In this document: positions 38,435-52,038 of the stretch, piece by piece | Layout of the letters: the number at the start of each line of letters is the position of its first letter | Numbering within the stretch: the first letter of the stretch is position 1 | Source: Ichthyophthirius multifiliis | Lineage: Eukaryota; Ciliophora; Oligohymenophorea; Hymenostomatida | Direction of reading: 5' to 3' | NCBI RefSeq assembly: GCF_000220395.1 | Contig: NW_004086100.1 | Span: 56,967-120,966 of the forward strand | DNA length: 64,000 bases | The notes under the pieces: model-generated | Databases searched by the model: none | What the model was told of the DNA's origin: nothing | The model's input: the letters and a program-made list of their open reading frames with translations, nothing else | Position numbers and translations under genes: made by a program

Positions 38435-39533
38435 TTTTGGATTTTTATATTTTTTTGAAATTTTTAAAAAATATTGATATAAAGCAAAGCTTAATATTAT
38501 TTATAATATAAATTCGTTAAAAAAAGTAAAATTTTATATATTTTTTCCTGTGTATTTATTTTTTCTTATTTATTTCATAATTTCTTTTATTTTGCTATTT
38601 TATTTTTATATATTATCTTAAACATTTCTTATCTATTAAAGTTGTTTTATTAACTTATCTATTATATATATAAAAACTTATATATATTTTTACTATAGAC
38701 ATTTTTTTTATATTAACAATATTTAATAATTTAAAAATATTTAATATATAATTAATAAATTTCTTAAAAAAAAAAAAGAAATAATTTTTGTTTTGAAAAT
38801 TTAGATACAAAATATTTAAAGCAAATAAAAAAATAAATAAAGAACAAAACACTTGTTTTAAAATTATTAATCTTATTTTTACATATAATGTCCGAATAAT
38901 ATGTTTAATTTCTTATGTGCCTTTTGACGATTTCAATACCTGTTTATAAATTAATTATCTACAAATTTAAATTCAAAACTGGCTGAAAGGCATAAAAGAA
39001 AAATATACAAAGAAGAAGAAATATTACCTTTATATAAAGCATGGTATATATATAGTCATAAAAATATTATACTAAGGCCTATTATTTTTAATTTTACTAT
39101 ATTTAAAAATTTTATTCTATCAATTTAATTGTTAAAAAATACTAAAATCCTTAAAAAAAACAAAACGCATTATCTTTATGAAATTTTTTTGTTACCTAAC
39201 TTACTGTTTTTTTGCCAGTTTAATTCTGTATAATTTGATTTAATACTTGCAAAGTATTAATTAATTAATTCAAGTAATTAAAATATTTGTTTATGTATTT
39301 AAATATTTGTAATTTTATTAAAATTGATGATTATTTTGTATTTTTTAAAGCACTTTCAACTAAGCTTATTATATCATGTGTTTATTCGGTTATTTAGATA
39401 TTTATATATTATTTTTTTAAAAGTTTATAGAATTAAATTAATTTAAATTATTATTATATTATAAAAGTATATATATATATTTACTTTATATTTATAATGT
39501 TTTAATATATATATTTTTTTGTTTATATATAAT
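38435..39533. other. AT-rich region with one short coding-like patch
   Basis: Poly-A/T sequence apart from 38888-39044. It lies between a plus-strand gene and a minus-strand gene that ends at 39534. Confidence 0.5.
38888..39044 (+). CDS. Possible small gene or fragment, frame disrupted
   Basis: ATG 38888 opens MSEQYVQFLMC. Two frame changes later the sequence reads PFDDFNTCL, then NSKLAERHKRKIYKEEEILP and LYKAW. That composition is clearly coding-like, but the pieces lie in different frames without obvious splice sites. It may be a small Cys-containing protein with an internal intron or base errors, or a decayed copy. Low confidence in structure; no function assigned. Confidence 0.3.
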
Positions 39534-40867
39534 TCAAAATTCTTTCTTTTATGTTTAGCGAATTTTTGTTAATGTTAATTTATTAGCTTTACTATGCATT
39601 AAATATATTTTATTAAAAAATATAAATATATATTATTTATTTATTTATAATGTATAATAAAAAAATACTTATATATATATTCTAATTTTAGTAATCCTTT
39701 TAATTATCTTTAAGCATTATTATCATTTTAAATATTTTTTTAAATAAAAATGCTTTTTTGGTAATAATTATCTAATCTAACTTCTGTAAAAGATTATAAG
39801 GAATTATCCAATCCTTTATTTTCTAAATGGGGCCACATTTTATCTAAATGATTTCTTTTAATTTTTTTTTATTATTAATTTTATTATAATTAATTATTAT
39901 ATAAATAAATTTTCTTTAAATATGAGTCTTCAATATATTTTCCTTTAAAAATATCTTTTTTTGATAATGTAATGTCATCTTTTTTATCTTTTTTAAAAAC
40001 ATTCTAAACAGATTTTTCTATTTCTTTTTATATTTCTTGAATATTTGGTCTTGTAGAATTAATAATTTATTTAACGAAATCTTACTTTTTTATTAAAGGG
40101 TATTTATTTATTTTATTATTTATATGTCTTATTTTTATTTAATTTAGTTATCGTTCTATTTTAATTTCGTTTTCTTTCATTTCTGATAATAAATTTTCTT
40201 ACTTTACTTTTTTTAAAAAAACAGAATCTTTAGCATCTACCATTTCATCAATATTTTATTTTTTATTTACTTTTTAAATATTAAAATCATAAGTTTAATC
40301 TTAACTATCGCTTGAATCAGAAATTTATTATTATTCATTTAAATTTCCCAATTAAATTAAACTTCCAATATTATTAAAGTCTATTTAACATTTTCGTCCT
40401 TAGAGACCTTATTATTAATTTTTAGCTTTTAAATACATTTCTTGTAATTTTATAAAAGTTTTGTTAAGTATATATTGCTTTTATATATTTTTTTTTTATT
40501 TATCATTATTATTTAAATCTTTTTTTTATTTCTTTTCTTTTGTTTTTATTTATGTTTTCGTTTCTTCTAATACATCCGTAAAATTATTAAAAGAATTTTA
40601 TTTTATAAGTTAATTATTGAAGGAATTTTATTTTATAAGTTAAGGGTTTAATGTTTTATTGTTTTAGTTTTATGAATATAAAAGATATTGTTGTTTTTGC
40701 TTAATTTGTTGTTTTTATAATTGTTCGTAAAGGCTTAATTTTTATTTAGACTGATAATATTATTGTAATTTTTGAAAATTTTATTTTTTTGATTATATAA
40801 TGCTTTATACATTTTTTGATTTTTAAAATATATTATTTTTAGTTAAGAATACACTATTACTATTCAT
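39534..40867 (-). CDS. Hypothetical Gln-rich coiled-coil protein
   Basis: Starts MNSNSVFLTKNNIFQKSKNV at 40867. It is Lys/Gln-rich and helical (KLSLYEQLQKQQIKQKQQYL). A direct peptide duplication QLIKQNSFNN occurs twice, then a charged middle (ISDSSDSQDQTYDFN) and a coiled coil (MKENEIKIERQLNQIKIRHI). The region MWPHLENKGLDNSLQSFTEV looks conserved. One intron near 39605-39677 joins LKLEYIYN to KANKLTLTKIRQ, and the gene ends QTQKKEF at TGA 39534-39536. No known domain recognised. Confidence 0.65.
40583..40643. repeat. Tandem duplication, 30-bp unit, two copies
   Basis: GAATTTTATTTTATAAGTTAA recurs with a period of 30 bp inside the Gln-rich coiled-coil gene, encoding the duplicated QLIKQNSFNN. 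It keeps the frame. Confidence 0.75.
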
Positions 40868-41008
40868 AATTTTTTTTTAAAAATAAAAAACGCTTTTAAT
40901 AATTATATTATATATATATTGTTAGTTTTATTTTATTTTATATTTATTTATTTATTTTATTATCAATTTTTTTTTTATATTAAATTTTTTGTTTCATTAT
41001 TTATATTA

Positions 41009-42609
41009 TCAAAACAATTCTAAACTCTTTTAAAAACTTAACTAGCCGTATTGTTTAATATATTTTTAATTTTTTAATTTTTTAACCCTTCTTTTTTTAT
41101 TTACTATATTAAAAAAAATATTTTTATTATTCTTACTATTCTTTTCTTAAGAGAAAGCCTTATTATATTATACATATTCATTATTTTTTAGGTTAATGTA
41201 TTTAGGAAATTACTTTTATATTGTTTAATATTATTTATTTAACGAAATATTTTATTAATTATCTTTTTATATTAGTTTTGATATTTATTTATATTTAGAT
41301 AAAATAATTTACGTTTTTAAAGTTTCTTATACAGCTTATCATAAATATCTTATTTTAAAGAATTTTCATCAAAAATACTTTTTTTACAAAGTTTATCATT
41401 TGTATCAATATCCTTTTCACTTTATTTAATTAATTTTAAATAATTTTAGTAAAAATTTTAATAGTACTTCTAATGGTTATTTTATTTTTGATTAGATCCA
41501 TAAAAGCTATTTTTGTTTTCTTTTTATTGATTCTAAATATCTTATCTTTAATTTTTTAGTTTTTTTTTAATTTAATAAAAAAAATTTCAATTTATATTTC
41601 TACATTACTTTTTTTATAATATAGGTTTTTAAGGTAAACTCAAATTAATTTTACCTAAACTTTATTTTTAATTAACATTTCTAATTTTCTAAGTATAATA
41701 ATTATTAATTCTTTTAAATAAAATATATTTTATATATATTAAAAAAAAAATACGTTAAACTATTTTACAAAGTAAAATTATTTTATTAATTTTATAATAA
41801 AACATCTTTTTTTAGATTTTATTAATATTTTTCTAATGAATTCTCTTAATTAGCTTCAATACTTACATTTTTACTTGCTATATTATTTTTTTTGTATTAT
41901 AAAATTATATTATATTTATCAGTATAATACATAGAAAGATCATTTTAATAATTAAGAGTTATTTTTGGAGCAGGAATAATTCTTGCATTAATTAATTCAT
42001 TTTTGCTTTTTTGTCTCATTAATTAATTATATTCTTTTTCTATTTCATAAATATTATGTTCACTTTTTTTATTATCAGGGATTTAAATATAAAGATTATC
42101 TTTAATATTAATAGTATTAGGGACAAGTTAGATATTATTAGATACTTAAATATAACTTTAAAAATTATTTTCTTGATTATTTTCATCATTAAATTAATAA
42201 TTTTTTATGTTTTGTGTGGAAGTTTAATTTACTTAATTTATGTTGAAATTACAAATTTATTATTATTAATTCATTGTTTGATTTTAACATAATATTTATT
42301 CGTCTTTCATATCTATAATTCTTTTTTCATTTACTTTTTAAATATTATTAATTTATGGTTGTTTTGTTATTTTTAACTTTTGTATGTTTATTTTATTTTA
42401 TTTTATTTTATTTTAATATTTTGTTTTACTTTTTAAATATCTAATTTTTAATCAAGCTTCTTTTTTTAATTTTCATTTAGTTATTTTATTTTATTTACTG
42501 GGCTTTAATTTGCATGCAAATTATTTTAAGTTTAAAATATATTATCTCTATATGGGTTTTGTATATTGCTATTTGTGTTTATGTATAAACATTTACCAAA
42601 TTAATACAT
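41009..42609 (-). CDS. Hypothetical Asn/Gln-rich protein
   Basis: Starts MYQFGKCLYINTNSNIQNPY at 42609. A long first exon is Lys/Asn/Gln-rich and includes EIEKEYNQLMRQKSKNELIN and ARIIPAPKITLNYQNDLSMY. An intron near 41728-41815 follows. The next exon includes SLGKINLSLPQKPILQKK. A phase-2 intron at about 41550-41615, which contains an in-frame TGA, joins it to QDIQNQQKENKNSFYGSNQK. The C-terminal part (YDKLYKKLQKRKLF...) changes frame at an A6 run (plus 41184-41189), where one extra base is needed. The gene ends YGQLSFQKSLELF at TGA 41009-41011. The same strand and similar composition as the gene ending at 39534 suggest possible paralogy, but I see no convincing alignment. No function assigned. 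Confidence 0.55.
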
Positions 42610-42799
42610 ATTTATTTATTTTATTGAATTGAATTTTTTTAAAAAGAGATATTAAATAATATTTTATAAATAAAAAATAATTAACTGAAATAAAAATATA
42701 TTATTTTATTTTAATATGTTAAAATTTAAAATAAATAATATATATTTTAATTAATGATAATAATAATAATAAAAAAAAAATTATTTTTATATATATTAT

Positions 42800-44788
42800 T
42801 CAATCTTATTTGTGCAAAAAATTTTATTTGATATTCTAAAGTTATTTTTTTTTCCTTATTGTATAGATAATTAAAATAACTATCTAAATTAAGGAGCTTA
42901 CAATAAAAATTAAATCAAAAGCTTTATAATGCTTTAATATATCTAGGTCTCCAGTAAATTATTATAGATTTATTATAATTAAAATAAATATATATAAAAT
43001 AAATATAAAATATAAAATATATATATATATTAATATAATTATATTTATATTTATATATATCAATAATATTTTCTATACAAATATCTTTAATCAACACTAT
43101 TTTAAATTAATATTAATGTAGAAATAAAATACACTCCAAGTACTTCGGCTAAACAATAAACAACAATATCTGTTGATATATGATTTTATTAAATGCTCCC
43201 AATAAAAAATTAAAACATATTTATTAAATGAAAACAAAATGATCTTACATTTGTTATCATTAAATAACCTTTTTAATTTTATTTATTTATACATAAAAAT
43301 TAATTAATTAAATATTTACCTAAAAAGCTAAATGATAAATAAGTTATTACTATATCATATTATTTTTCAGGTACCACTATTCCTATAAAAGGTAAGATAT
43401 TTTTTAATAATTTATTAATAGGATCCAGTTATTTTTTTCTTCCGACTATATAATTGTAAGAGCTCTATAATAATTAATAAATATATTATTTTTAATAATT
43501 TTTATTTTATACTATCAAAATTTTATAAATGCAATAAATCCCACAAATTATACTTGAAACTTTAAATGTTTTTCCTTTAAATGTTTAAGAAATATAAAAT
43601 CTTTTTTATTCTTATATGATTTCAATATAATCTTTATTATTAATTCTTTTTTTTCAGAAATAATATACATATATATATATATAAAAAGATAAAAATCACC
43701 ATAATAAAGTTATTCTTTAGAAAATTAACAGTCAATAAATTCTTTATTTTTTTCATCCAATAAAGATTCAAGTTTACTTTTAAGTTTAAAATAGCTTTTA
43801 CTAATTTTTGTTTGCAAAAAATAAAAAATATTTAATTTTTAGATTATTTTTTTTACATTTGGAACCATTATTTTTTAAAGAAATTTTTATTTAAAATATA
43901 TTTATAACAATTTTCCTATTTAAGTTATTATTAATATTAAAAAAATTAAAGTCTATTAAGGGCAATAATATCCATTAATTAGGCAAGTGCTAATGAAGCA
44001 TTATTTTTTTACGTATTTATTTCACTTACTTAAAAAAAATAATAAATATAATATTATTAAAAACTATTTAAAAATAGAAGAAAAAAAAAAAAATTATACT
44101 TTTTTAATAAACAAAATTAAAACAATTATAAGGGTAATTAACACTTCCTATTCCTGATAAAATCGCAATAATATAAGTCCCTATCATCGCTTATTTTTAT
44201 TTATTTTATTTTAATTAAAAATATGAGATAAAATTAATTTACTTATTAGTTCTATTTGCAAACTAATTGAAAAATAGTTTGCTATATAAATAAATAGTGC
44301 TTATAATTAACTGATATTATATTAGTTTTAATCACTTTCTTATTTTTCAGTTATCAAAAGTATTAATAAATTTAACATAAATCTTAAAAATCCATAATAT
44401 AGCAATACTCCTAAAACTTTATTTTATATTTTTAAAATAAAAAATCTAGATTTTTACTTATCTTCAAAAATTTATTTTTAAATGAGTTTTATACTGTTTT
44501 TAATATTATAATCGAAGGAATTACTAGAATACTTGAATATACTTAAATGTAAAGTGTAAAACACCAAAATTTATATCTTGTTTATACTTCTCCAATTTAT
44601 AAAGCTTCAAATATTAATAATATAAAGCCACTACATGATAATGAAAACATTAAACTGAAAAAAAATTCAGCTTTATTGTTTTTTGTATCAAAATCATCTA
44701 ATATTATATTTTATAGAATATAATAACCTAATAATCCTGAAAATAATAGAACAAATAAATATAATAAATATATGTAAAAGGTATCCAT
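42800..44788 (-). CDS. Golgi pH regulator (GPHR/GTG) family membrane protein
   Basis: This is a polytopic membrane protein of the GPHR family, implicated in anion conductance and luminal pH of the Golgi (animals) and in GTG1/2 function in plants. The start MDTFYIYLLYLFVLLFSGLL has a first TM helix. Next comes FSLMFSLSCSGFILLIFEAL, which matches the family pattern FAFSCTMFELIIFEIL. The diagnostic motif AMIGTYIIAILSGIGSVNYP + YNCF is at about 44115-44190. Later exons carry a charged cytosolic loop, then VVYCLAEVLGVYFISTLI, and the C-terminal helix GDLDILKHYKAFDLIFIVSS leading to TGA 42800-42802. The gene is cut by many small introns (roughly eight), the densest in the window. The topology and the key segments are all present, so it should be functional. 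Confidence 0.85.
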
Positions 44789-45090
44789 ATAATAATTTTT
44801 ATATTTTTTAATTTATTATTTTATAATATTTTTTTGTTTTTTAAGAATAAAACAAAAATAATAATATTGGAATTATTATTACATTTATAAATAATATATT
44901 TGATTTTTTTCGCTTAGAAAGCTTTGATTTTTGTTGAAAATATTTAAAAAAATAAACAATTTTTTTTATTAATAAATTATATATTTTTTGTTTTAATAAA
45001 AAAAAAAAATATTTCAAAATTAAATAGAAATAAATTTTAAAAAAATAAAATACTTAATATAAAAATTCTATTATTTCCTAAAAAAAAAAA

Positions 45091-45441
45091 ATGTAACCAA
45101 ATAATAGTACAAATTTACTCTATTAAACCCTTCAAAAACGTAAAAGAAATGATTTAGATTCATCTAGAACTTCAAATTAAATAAAACGAAATTCATCACC
45201 TCTAAGAGGATTTCAACTTTAAGAAAATAGAGATCAATAATAAATCAATTAAACAAATACAACGATTCTTACTCAACCCATAGATTAAAAAATATAAACT
45301 TATAATCCATAATAATTAGAATAAATAATCTAATAAGAGCAAAAATATGAATAAAAATAAATAATAAATCCCTAATTAAGACAAATAATAGACTAAACTA
45401 TTGAAACAGATGAAAACTTTTCTTTTTTAGAATAAATAAAC

Positions 45442-45482
<41 letters not shown>

Positions 45483-47514
45483 AAAAGATCTTTACTAGCA
45501 TATTAATAATAATTTTATTCCTTATAAAAGAGTTTCTATTCCAGAATAAATAGAATAATATTATTTCAATTAATCTGAAAGCATAATAAAAGTTTATAAA
45601 AAAAAAAAAAAAAACCAAAAAAAACCAAAAAAAAGGGTTTAATAATAGAACTTAATCTTGCATGGATTTCAATAGGATAAAAATTATTTATATGGAAATA
45701 TGATAATTTAAAAAAACACTAAACAATTTAAATGAAAAACTATTATTATACAAATCAGCCTGATTAATAGTTTTAAGATATGGAAGTGGTTGATTTTAAT
45801 TAATAAATAATATAAATAGTACATGGAAGGCCTGATAAATTAATATTAGGTTAAAAGGAAATAAAAAATATATTAATAATAAGTTTTCCATAAGATATTC
45901 GCATATATGAAATATTAATAGATGAATTTTTCAATATAATAATAATAGATTTAAATTTAAGTTTAAAAACAGAACACGAGTGGGTTGAAAATATAATTTT
46001 TTCAAAGAAACAAAGCCGTATTTTTTATGGGGGAAGTAAAGGAAAAATAAAAGAATTTTAAATTTTTAAAAAATGGAATTTATTCTCTAATATTTATTAA
46101 GAAATTTAAGATTTTTAATTTTTTAATTAAAAAAAGGAAATTAAATAAATTAGTATTGACGAAGAAAAAGAAATTCTTTATGCCCTCTCAGAAGGAGAAA
46201 AAAGTAATTTTTTTTTTTTTTTCTAACAAAAAATTGTATAAACTATAATTGATGTTTATTCATTTTCTAATTAATAATTGAAATTTCTTGTTTCTTTATC
46301 TTAATGTGATTTGGATAAAGTTTTACCCAAAAGATATTAATAAATACCTATTTAGGGAATATAGGCAGTTGAAAAAAAAGAAAGTAAATATATTTCTTTA
46401 ATTATTGTACTTAAAAATGGAGTCAGGCTTTTTTTAGGAATTTAATTTGATAGTAAAAATAATAATTTTGAAAGATTTTAGATAATATTTTTGAAAGAAA
46501 ATGTCGGAGTTAATGAAGAATTGGATAATGCTTTTTTCTTTTTTTAAGGAGGACTTTTAAGTATATTTTAGTTTTAATAAAAATTGGCTTTTATTTAAAG
46601 TAATGAGAGAGTTTTTGGATTTTTAAAAGATAATATTTTCTCTTTTAAAGATAAAGTTAAAATTTAAAATATTGAGAGTGAAGTTTTGAGTTATTTTGAA
46701 GATTAATAGTAGAATTATGTTTTAGATATTTAAACTTAAAATTAAATTGTGATTTAAACTATCCCTGAAAAATTTATATAAGAAAATCATTTTTAAGTAT
46801 TTTGTTTTATTTTTATTTTGTTTTATTTAAAAATATATTTTAAGAACTCTTTCGATGATAATTATGAAAAAAAAGATATTTTTTCTCCATATTATTCTTT
46901 GAATTATATTTGTAAATAATTTTTTTCCCCTCCTTAACATTTGGTTCTTTTTAATAACCAAGGTTTAATTTTTTTTATTAAATAAAGACCTGTTGATTAG
47001 CTATTTTAAATTCTTTAAAGTCTTTCCGATAATATAATCTAAGATTATAGAATTTAAATTAATAAAAATAAAAGGCAAATAAGATAATAATAATAATAAT
47101 AATAGTAATAATAACCAATAAATAAAAAAAATGAAGTTGAAAATTTTTTGAAACTTTTTGAAAATTTTGTCCTTAATTTCGGTTATACGGAAACTTTTCA
47201 AATTTTAACAGGAATTATTTGTGAAGAATAAATGATTTATTATGTATATTTTTTTTTATATATTATAATTATTATTTAATTTTTTAATAAAAAAATAAGT
47301 GTACTTTGGATACTTTTATTATTTAAAACAATTATGCTTATAAGGTTTTAATAATTAATAGCAAAATAGCAAATAAGCTAATAAATAGATTTCTAATTTA
47401 GATAATTTTGCAATTCTTTTGAAGAATATAATGATTAGCATAATATTAAAGTGTTTGTATGTCAACGAAATCAATAAATTCTTGAAAAAGCTTACTTTTT
47501 AATAGAAATAGTAA

Positions 47515-47570
<56 letters not shown>

Positions 47571-48850
47571 AGTTTATTATAATTTAATTGTTAAAAATAA
47601 AAAATAGTATGGAGATAATGTAATTATTTAAAATCCAAATACATTCACTATTTTCCCAAATAAAAGTTTTCAAAATTAAGTGGGAGGCGTTATTTAACAT
47701 GTAAGACCTAAATATACTTGCAAAATAGAAGGGTTATTGGCTTATTTTGGAAGAGTTATACGCCCAGTATATAGGAAAGGATTTATAAATGAGGAAAATA
47801 TAATTTATAGTTAAAAAAAGCTTTAAAAAAAGGAGTAATAAACTATTGAAATTATAAAGAAATTAGGTTTAATCTAAATGTTTATATAAAGAATGATAGA
47901 AAAATTTTATTTTTAATAAAATGAATAAATTAATACTACTTCGAATAAATAATTAATAATATAAGATTTTTAATAAATAGATGTAACTTTATAATTAATT
48001 ATTATTATTTTTTTATTTTATTTTTTAATATAACAAGAATATTTAAACTTAATAAAAAAAATTAGAAACAGTTTAAAAAGATGAAATTATAATATTAAGA
48101 GAATTAAAATAATTTTCAAAATAAATAATATAATTCACTTAGTTTTTATTTTTAATTTATTCAAAAACTTCTTTAAAAAATGTAGACTAAACACCTTTTT
48201 TTAAAATTCCATATTAAATTTATATAACAGATTATGATTTGTAAAGAAAAATAAAGTGTTATTCGTTAACATTATTAAAAGAGAGAGAATAAAATGAATT
48301 AAATTAAAAATTTAGTTTATTATTTGATGATATGGATCCTTTAATATATAAAATAGAATAACCTTTAATAAAGAAAACTTATTTTAATAACGAAAAAGAA
48401 GAAATAGATTATTTAAAATTATTATACGAGAATATTTAAATAATACCATTAACTTTATTAAAATAGATTTATGAGTATTTCAATAAAAATAAAAAACATA
48501 AACTACTATGTAATCTATTAGTAGAATCATATATTAAAATTAATAATATTATAAATAATTTTGAGGAAATATTTAATAATATTAATAATTAAAATTAAAA
48601 TAAAAATCTTAATTTAGATAATATACACTTTTTTTTGTAAAATTAAGATTTTGTTTAGTTATTTTTAAATTAGAAATTTAAAAATTTTAAAGAGGAAATT
48701 AAATATTTAATTATTTAAATTTTAGGAGATTTTTGTTATAATTAAAACCTAAAAAATTATAATTTTAAATTTAATTGTTTTGTTTATGATTTAATAATTG
48801 AAACTTAAAATATTGAAAATGACTAATCTTATGTATATTTATTTTATTTT

Positions 48851-48907
<57 letters not shown>

Positions 48908-49486
48908 TAATAATATACTATTTAGCTTTATGATGAGTTATAAACTTTATTAATTTATTTAGAAAAAGTGAAACTTTAAAAATAAAAAAATTATAAATTT
49001 TAATTTAAAGATTTTAATGAATTTAAAACTTAATAATATTCATCTCTTGTAAAACTTAAACTTGAATATTAAATAGCTTTTGATTAAAATTAATGTTAGA
49101 AAGCAGCTGAAATCGCATTTTAAATAGCTATTTTTCAATAAAATTAACTTCTAGAAAAAAATTAAATTAAATTAGAAGATAGAATTTAATATATTTAATA
49201 TTCAATTAATCTTATAAAAAGAGAAATTTATAAAAAAAGTTAATTTTTTAAAATTAATTATATAAAAAAAATTAAATTATTATTTTAAATAAATATAGAA
49301 AATGAATAAAATATAAATTTCGATTCAAATTTAGAATAATAACTAAAAGAAATAAGTTTAGTACTAAAACTTTTTGAAACTTAAGATATTCTTGGAAAAA
49401 AATTAACAAGAATATGTATTTCTCTAAGATAATTAATAAAGAAATTTAAAAGTAAAAATTAAAAAATAAAAAAAAGTTTATATATA

Positions 49487-49546
<60 letters not shown>

Positions 49547-51743
49547 ATATATAATTTATATTTTATATTTTTTTTTAATATTTATTAATATTTTAATTGT
49601 AGATGAAATCAAAATTAATATAGGTTTAAGAGATACATTATAATCTAGAATAAATTTAATTGAAAATTATGTCAAATAATATGAAACATGCTTGACTGAT
49701 TTAGAATTTAATTATCGTTCTCCTTTTAAATTTAAGGAAGAAATAGTTGATAAATTAGGTTTTTTTGAATTTGACATTATATTAATGGATATACTTTATT
49801 CTTAATAATAATTAGAATTTTAATAAAAATAAGTTTAATAAATTTATTATAATTTAATAAACGAATTTAATACTAATACAGAATTGTTAAATATATCACA
49901 AGAAGGATATTGGCCTTATAATATTTAATAAATTGTAAAAAAACTTTATTTATATTTAAAAAAAAAAAAATTAGTTGAGAATTATTAATAAAAAAGTTTT
50001 AAATAAGGATCTTTTTTTTAATAAAAATTATTATATAGAACTTATATTAAGAATCGAATAAGAAAACTATTTAAATAAAATAAATAATTTTGATAAATTC
50101 AATAACTTATTATTTTAATTAGATTAATATTTTCTTAAAAAAGATAATAAATTTCTACTTTAAATTTTAGATTCTGATTTTTGGCTTTGGGCATTTTTAT
50201 ATTTTGATTTAAATACAAATATTGTTGATTTAACTTTATTTTATAAAAATTTAATATAAGATACCTTAAATAATAGTAACATATAGGCCAATTAATATCT
50301 TTTTTAAATTAAAAACATGTTTTTACTTTTAAAACTTATAGATTTTGAACTTTAAGTGACTATAGAGAGTCCAAATGTTAAAAAATAAAGGTTAAAGACA
50401 GCATATAAATTATTTGATCCATAAATAAGAAGTTAAATAACCATTATTATCGGATAGTTAGATGTAAAATATATATACATATATAATTATAATTTTTATT
50501 TTATATATAGAATCATATAAAAATGAATATTGACAATTTATAAATATCAGACCATTTAAGAAACTTTAATTAATTTCAAGAAAACTTTATATCTTTAAAT
50601 AATAATATTTATTTTTTGCTAGCTAAAATTGATGTAGATTTTGATGAAAGTGAATTGTAATTATTTTAAGATGATTCTCAAATATATTAGCCTATCGAAA
50701 TTATCGATATAAATAACATTTAAACATAGCCTAGATACCCTAACTAGCTTAATTAACCTATATAGCCTAGGCAACCTCCATAAGATGAACAAAATGAATA
50801 ACAGGAATAACCTGGATAAAATTAGTAACCTCTGTATGTTGGATAGGGTAAATTTGAAGCTATAAATAATTTTTAGGAAGTATTTGCTTATTAAGAAGTT
50901 GAGGAAAATAAAATTAATAATGAAGGTAAAAATTTGTAAGAAATTAATTTCGATAATTAAGGTAATGATAATAACAAAAATTAATTTAGAAATGAAATTT
51001 AATAACCGAAGGTTAGATAAAATTAAAATTTAATAAGAAGGTCGTATTTTATTTCTAGGCTTTAAAGTAGATATAATGAAATTATTAATGAAAATAAGTA
51101 AAAGTAAGATAAAAATTAGAATAAAAATTAAATTATTTATTAAAATTCAAATGAATAAAATTAATCATTAATTTTAAATTAAAATTAAGATTAATATTAA
51201 ATTCGAAACTAAGTTTAAAATTTTGATTCAGTTTAAAATTTATAATAAAACTATATTTAAGATTAACCTTAAAAATAAAATTAAAACTGGGAATAAGTCT
51301 AAAACGATAATTAAAATGAAGCTTAAAATTAAATTTAATTAGAATAAATTTAAAATTAAGATTAAATTTAGAATTAAGATTTAAATTAAGATATAGATTT
51401 AAATTAATCTTAGATTTAAAATTAGGATTAGGATTTCGATTAAATTTAAAATTAAGTTAAAGGTTTTTTAAGTTATATAGAAAATGAATTTTAAGATCTA
51501 AATTAAAATTAAGATTCGAATTAAGATAAAGCTTCAAATTAAAATTAAGATATGAACTAAAATTAGGTTCAGAATTAAAGTTAGGATTTAAACTAACATT
51601 AGAATTAAGTTTAAAATTAAAATAGATCATGCGTTTTGAATTCAATTAACAAAATTATTTAAAATTTCAAGAGATAAAATTAAAATCAAATTATAAGTTA
51701 GAATTTGAATTAAAATTAAAATTAAAGCTATACAGAAGAAGAT

Positions 51744-51775
<32 letters not shown>

Positions 51776-51881
51776 AAGAAAAGTACAAGATATCTCTGAA
51801 AAATCCAGTGAAAGTAGCATTAATATACAAAATAAAAGCCATACTTTAAATTAAAAAAATATTCAAAAATTCGGGTAATGA
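45091..51881 (+). CDS. Nucleoporin Nup155/Nup170 homologue with Gln/Asn-rich tail
   Basis: This is a scaffold nucleoporin of the inner ring. After a Gln-rich leader (MQPNNSTNLLYQTLQKRKRN) and two poly-A introns comes the beta-propeller start GLIIELNLAWISIGQKLFIW + KYDN, typical of Nup155. Then HGRPDKLILGQKEI, KEILYALSEGEKS, LPKRYQQIPIQGIQAVEKK, LVLFNNQGLIFFIKQRPVDQ and GLLAYFGRVIRPVYRKGFI, all in the Nup155 order. The alpha-solenoid follows (FLQNQDFVQLFL; AAEIAFQIAIFQQNQLLEKN; DFWLWAFLYFDLNTNIVDL). After an intron at about 50467-50510 the frame continues for about 450 residues of Gln/Asn/Asp repeats and a Glu run, ending KNIQKFGQ at TGA 51879-51881. That tail is not found in ordinary Nup155. 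Alternatively a second gene begins at ATG 50524. Introns rich in (AT)n lie near 47520, 48870 and 49500. Confidence 0.8.
45449..45487 (+). other. Intron consisting mainly of poly-A
   Basis: GT followed by 29 A, then TTTAAAAG. It has canonical GT..AG ends, phase 1, and joins EQINQN to LYQHINNNFIPYKR. The next intron (45592-45635) is likewise GTTTAT plus A-runs broken only by two CC, ending AAAAG. Confidence 0.65.
47513..47568. repeat. (AT)n microsatellite in Nup155 intron
   Basis: About 27 AT units with a single TTT interruption. Confidence 0.85.
48862..48904. repeat. (AT)n microsatellite in Nup155 intron
   Basis: About 20 pure TA units. Confidence 0.85.
49493..49543. repeat. (AT)n microsatellite in Nup155 intron
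   Basis: About 25 TA units between the exon ending near FKSKNQK and the exon starting DEIKINIGLRDT. Confidence 0.85.
51080..51790 (+). repeat. Low-complexity Gln/Asn/Asp repeat and Glu run
   Basis: AATTAAGATTAAAATTAA-type units encode strings such as NQNQDQYQ, NQDLNQDIDLNQSQ and QNQDQDFDQIQNQ. A GAAGAA(G)n run at about 51738-51780 follows, giving about a dozen consecutive acidic residues (EEDEEEEEEEEEEEE). The antisense strand also stays open, which gives misleading frames at 51457-51842. Confidence 0.75.
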
Positions 51882-52038
51882 TGGTTATAATAGAATTATA
51901 TATATTAAAACTAAAATTTATTATGATAAGATGCATTATTATAAATAGATTTTTAAAGTATTCAAATAATTTATTTATTATTCATTTTTTATCATTTGAA
52001 TATAATATATATTAAATAAAATCTATTTAATAAATTAC

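Noticed and set aside
42056-42292. Short plus-strand frame of 78 codons
   Set aside because: Shadow of the Asn/Gln-rich gene at 41009-42609.
51457-51842. Two minus-strand frames rich in Asn/Leu/Phe
   Set aside because: Antisense of the Gln/Asn/Asp repeat and the GAA run of the nucleoporin tail; a GAA run read backwards gives poly-Phe.
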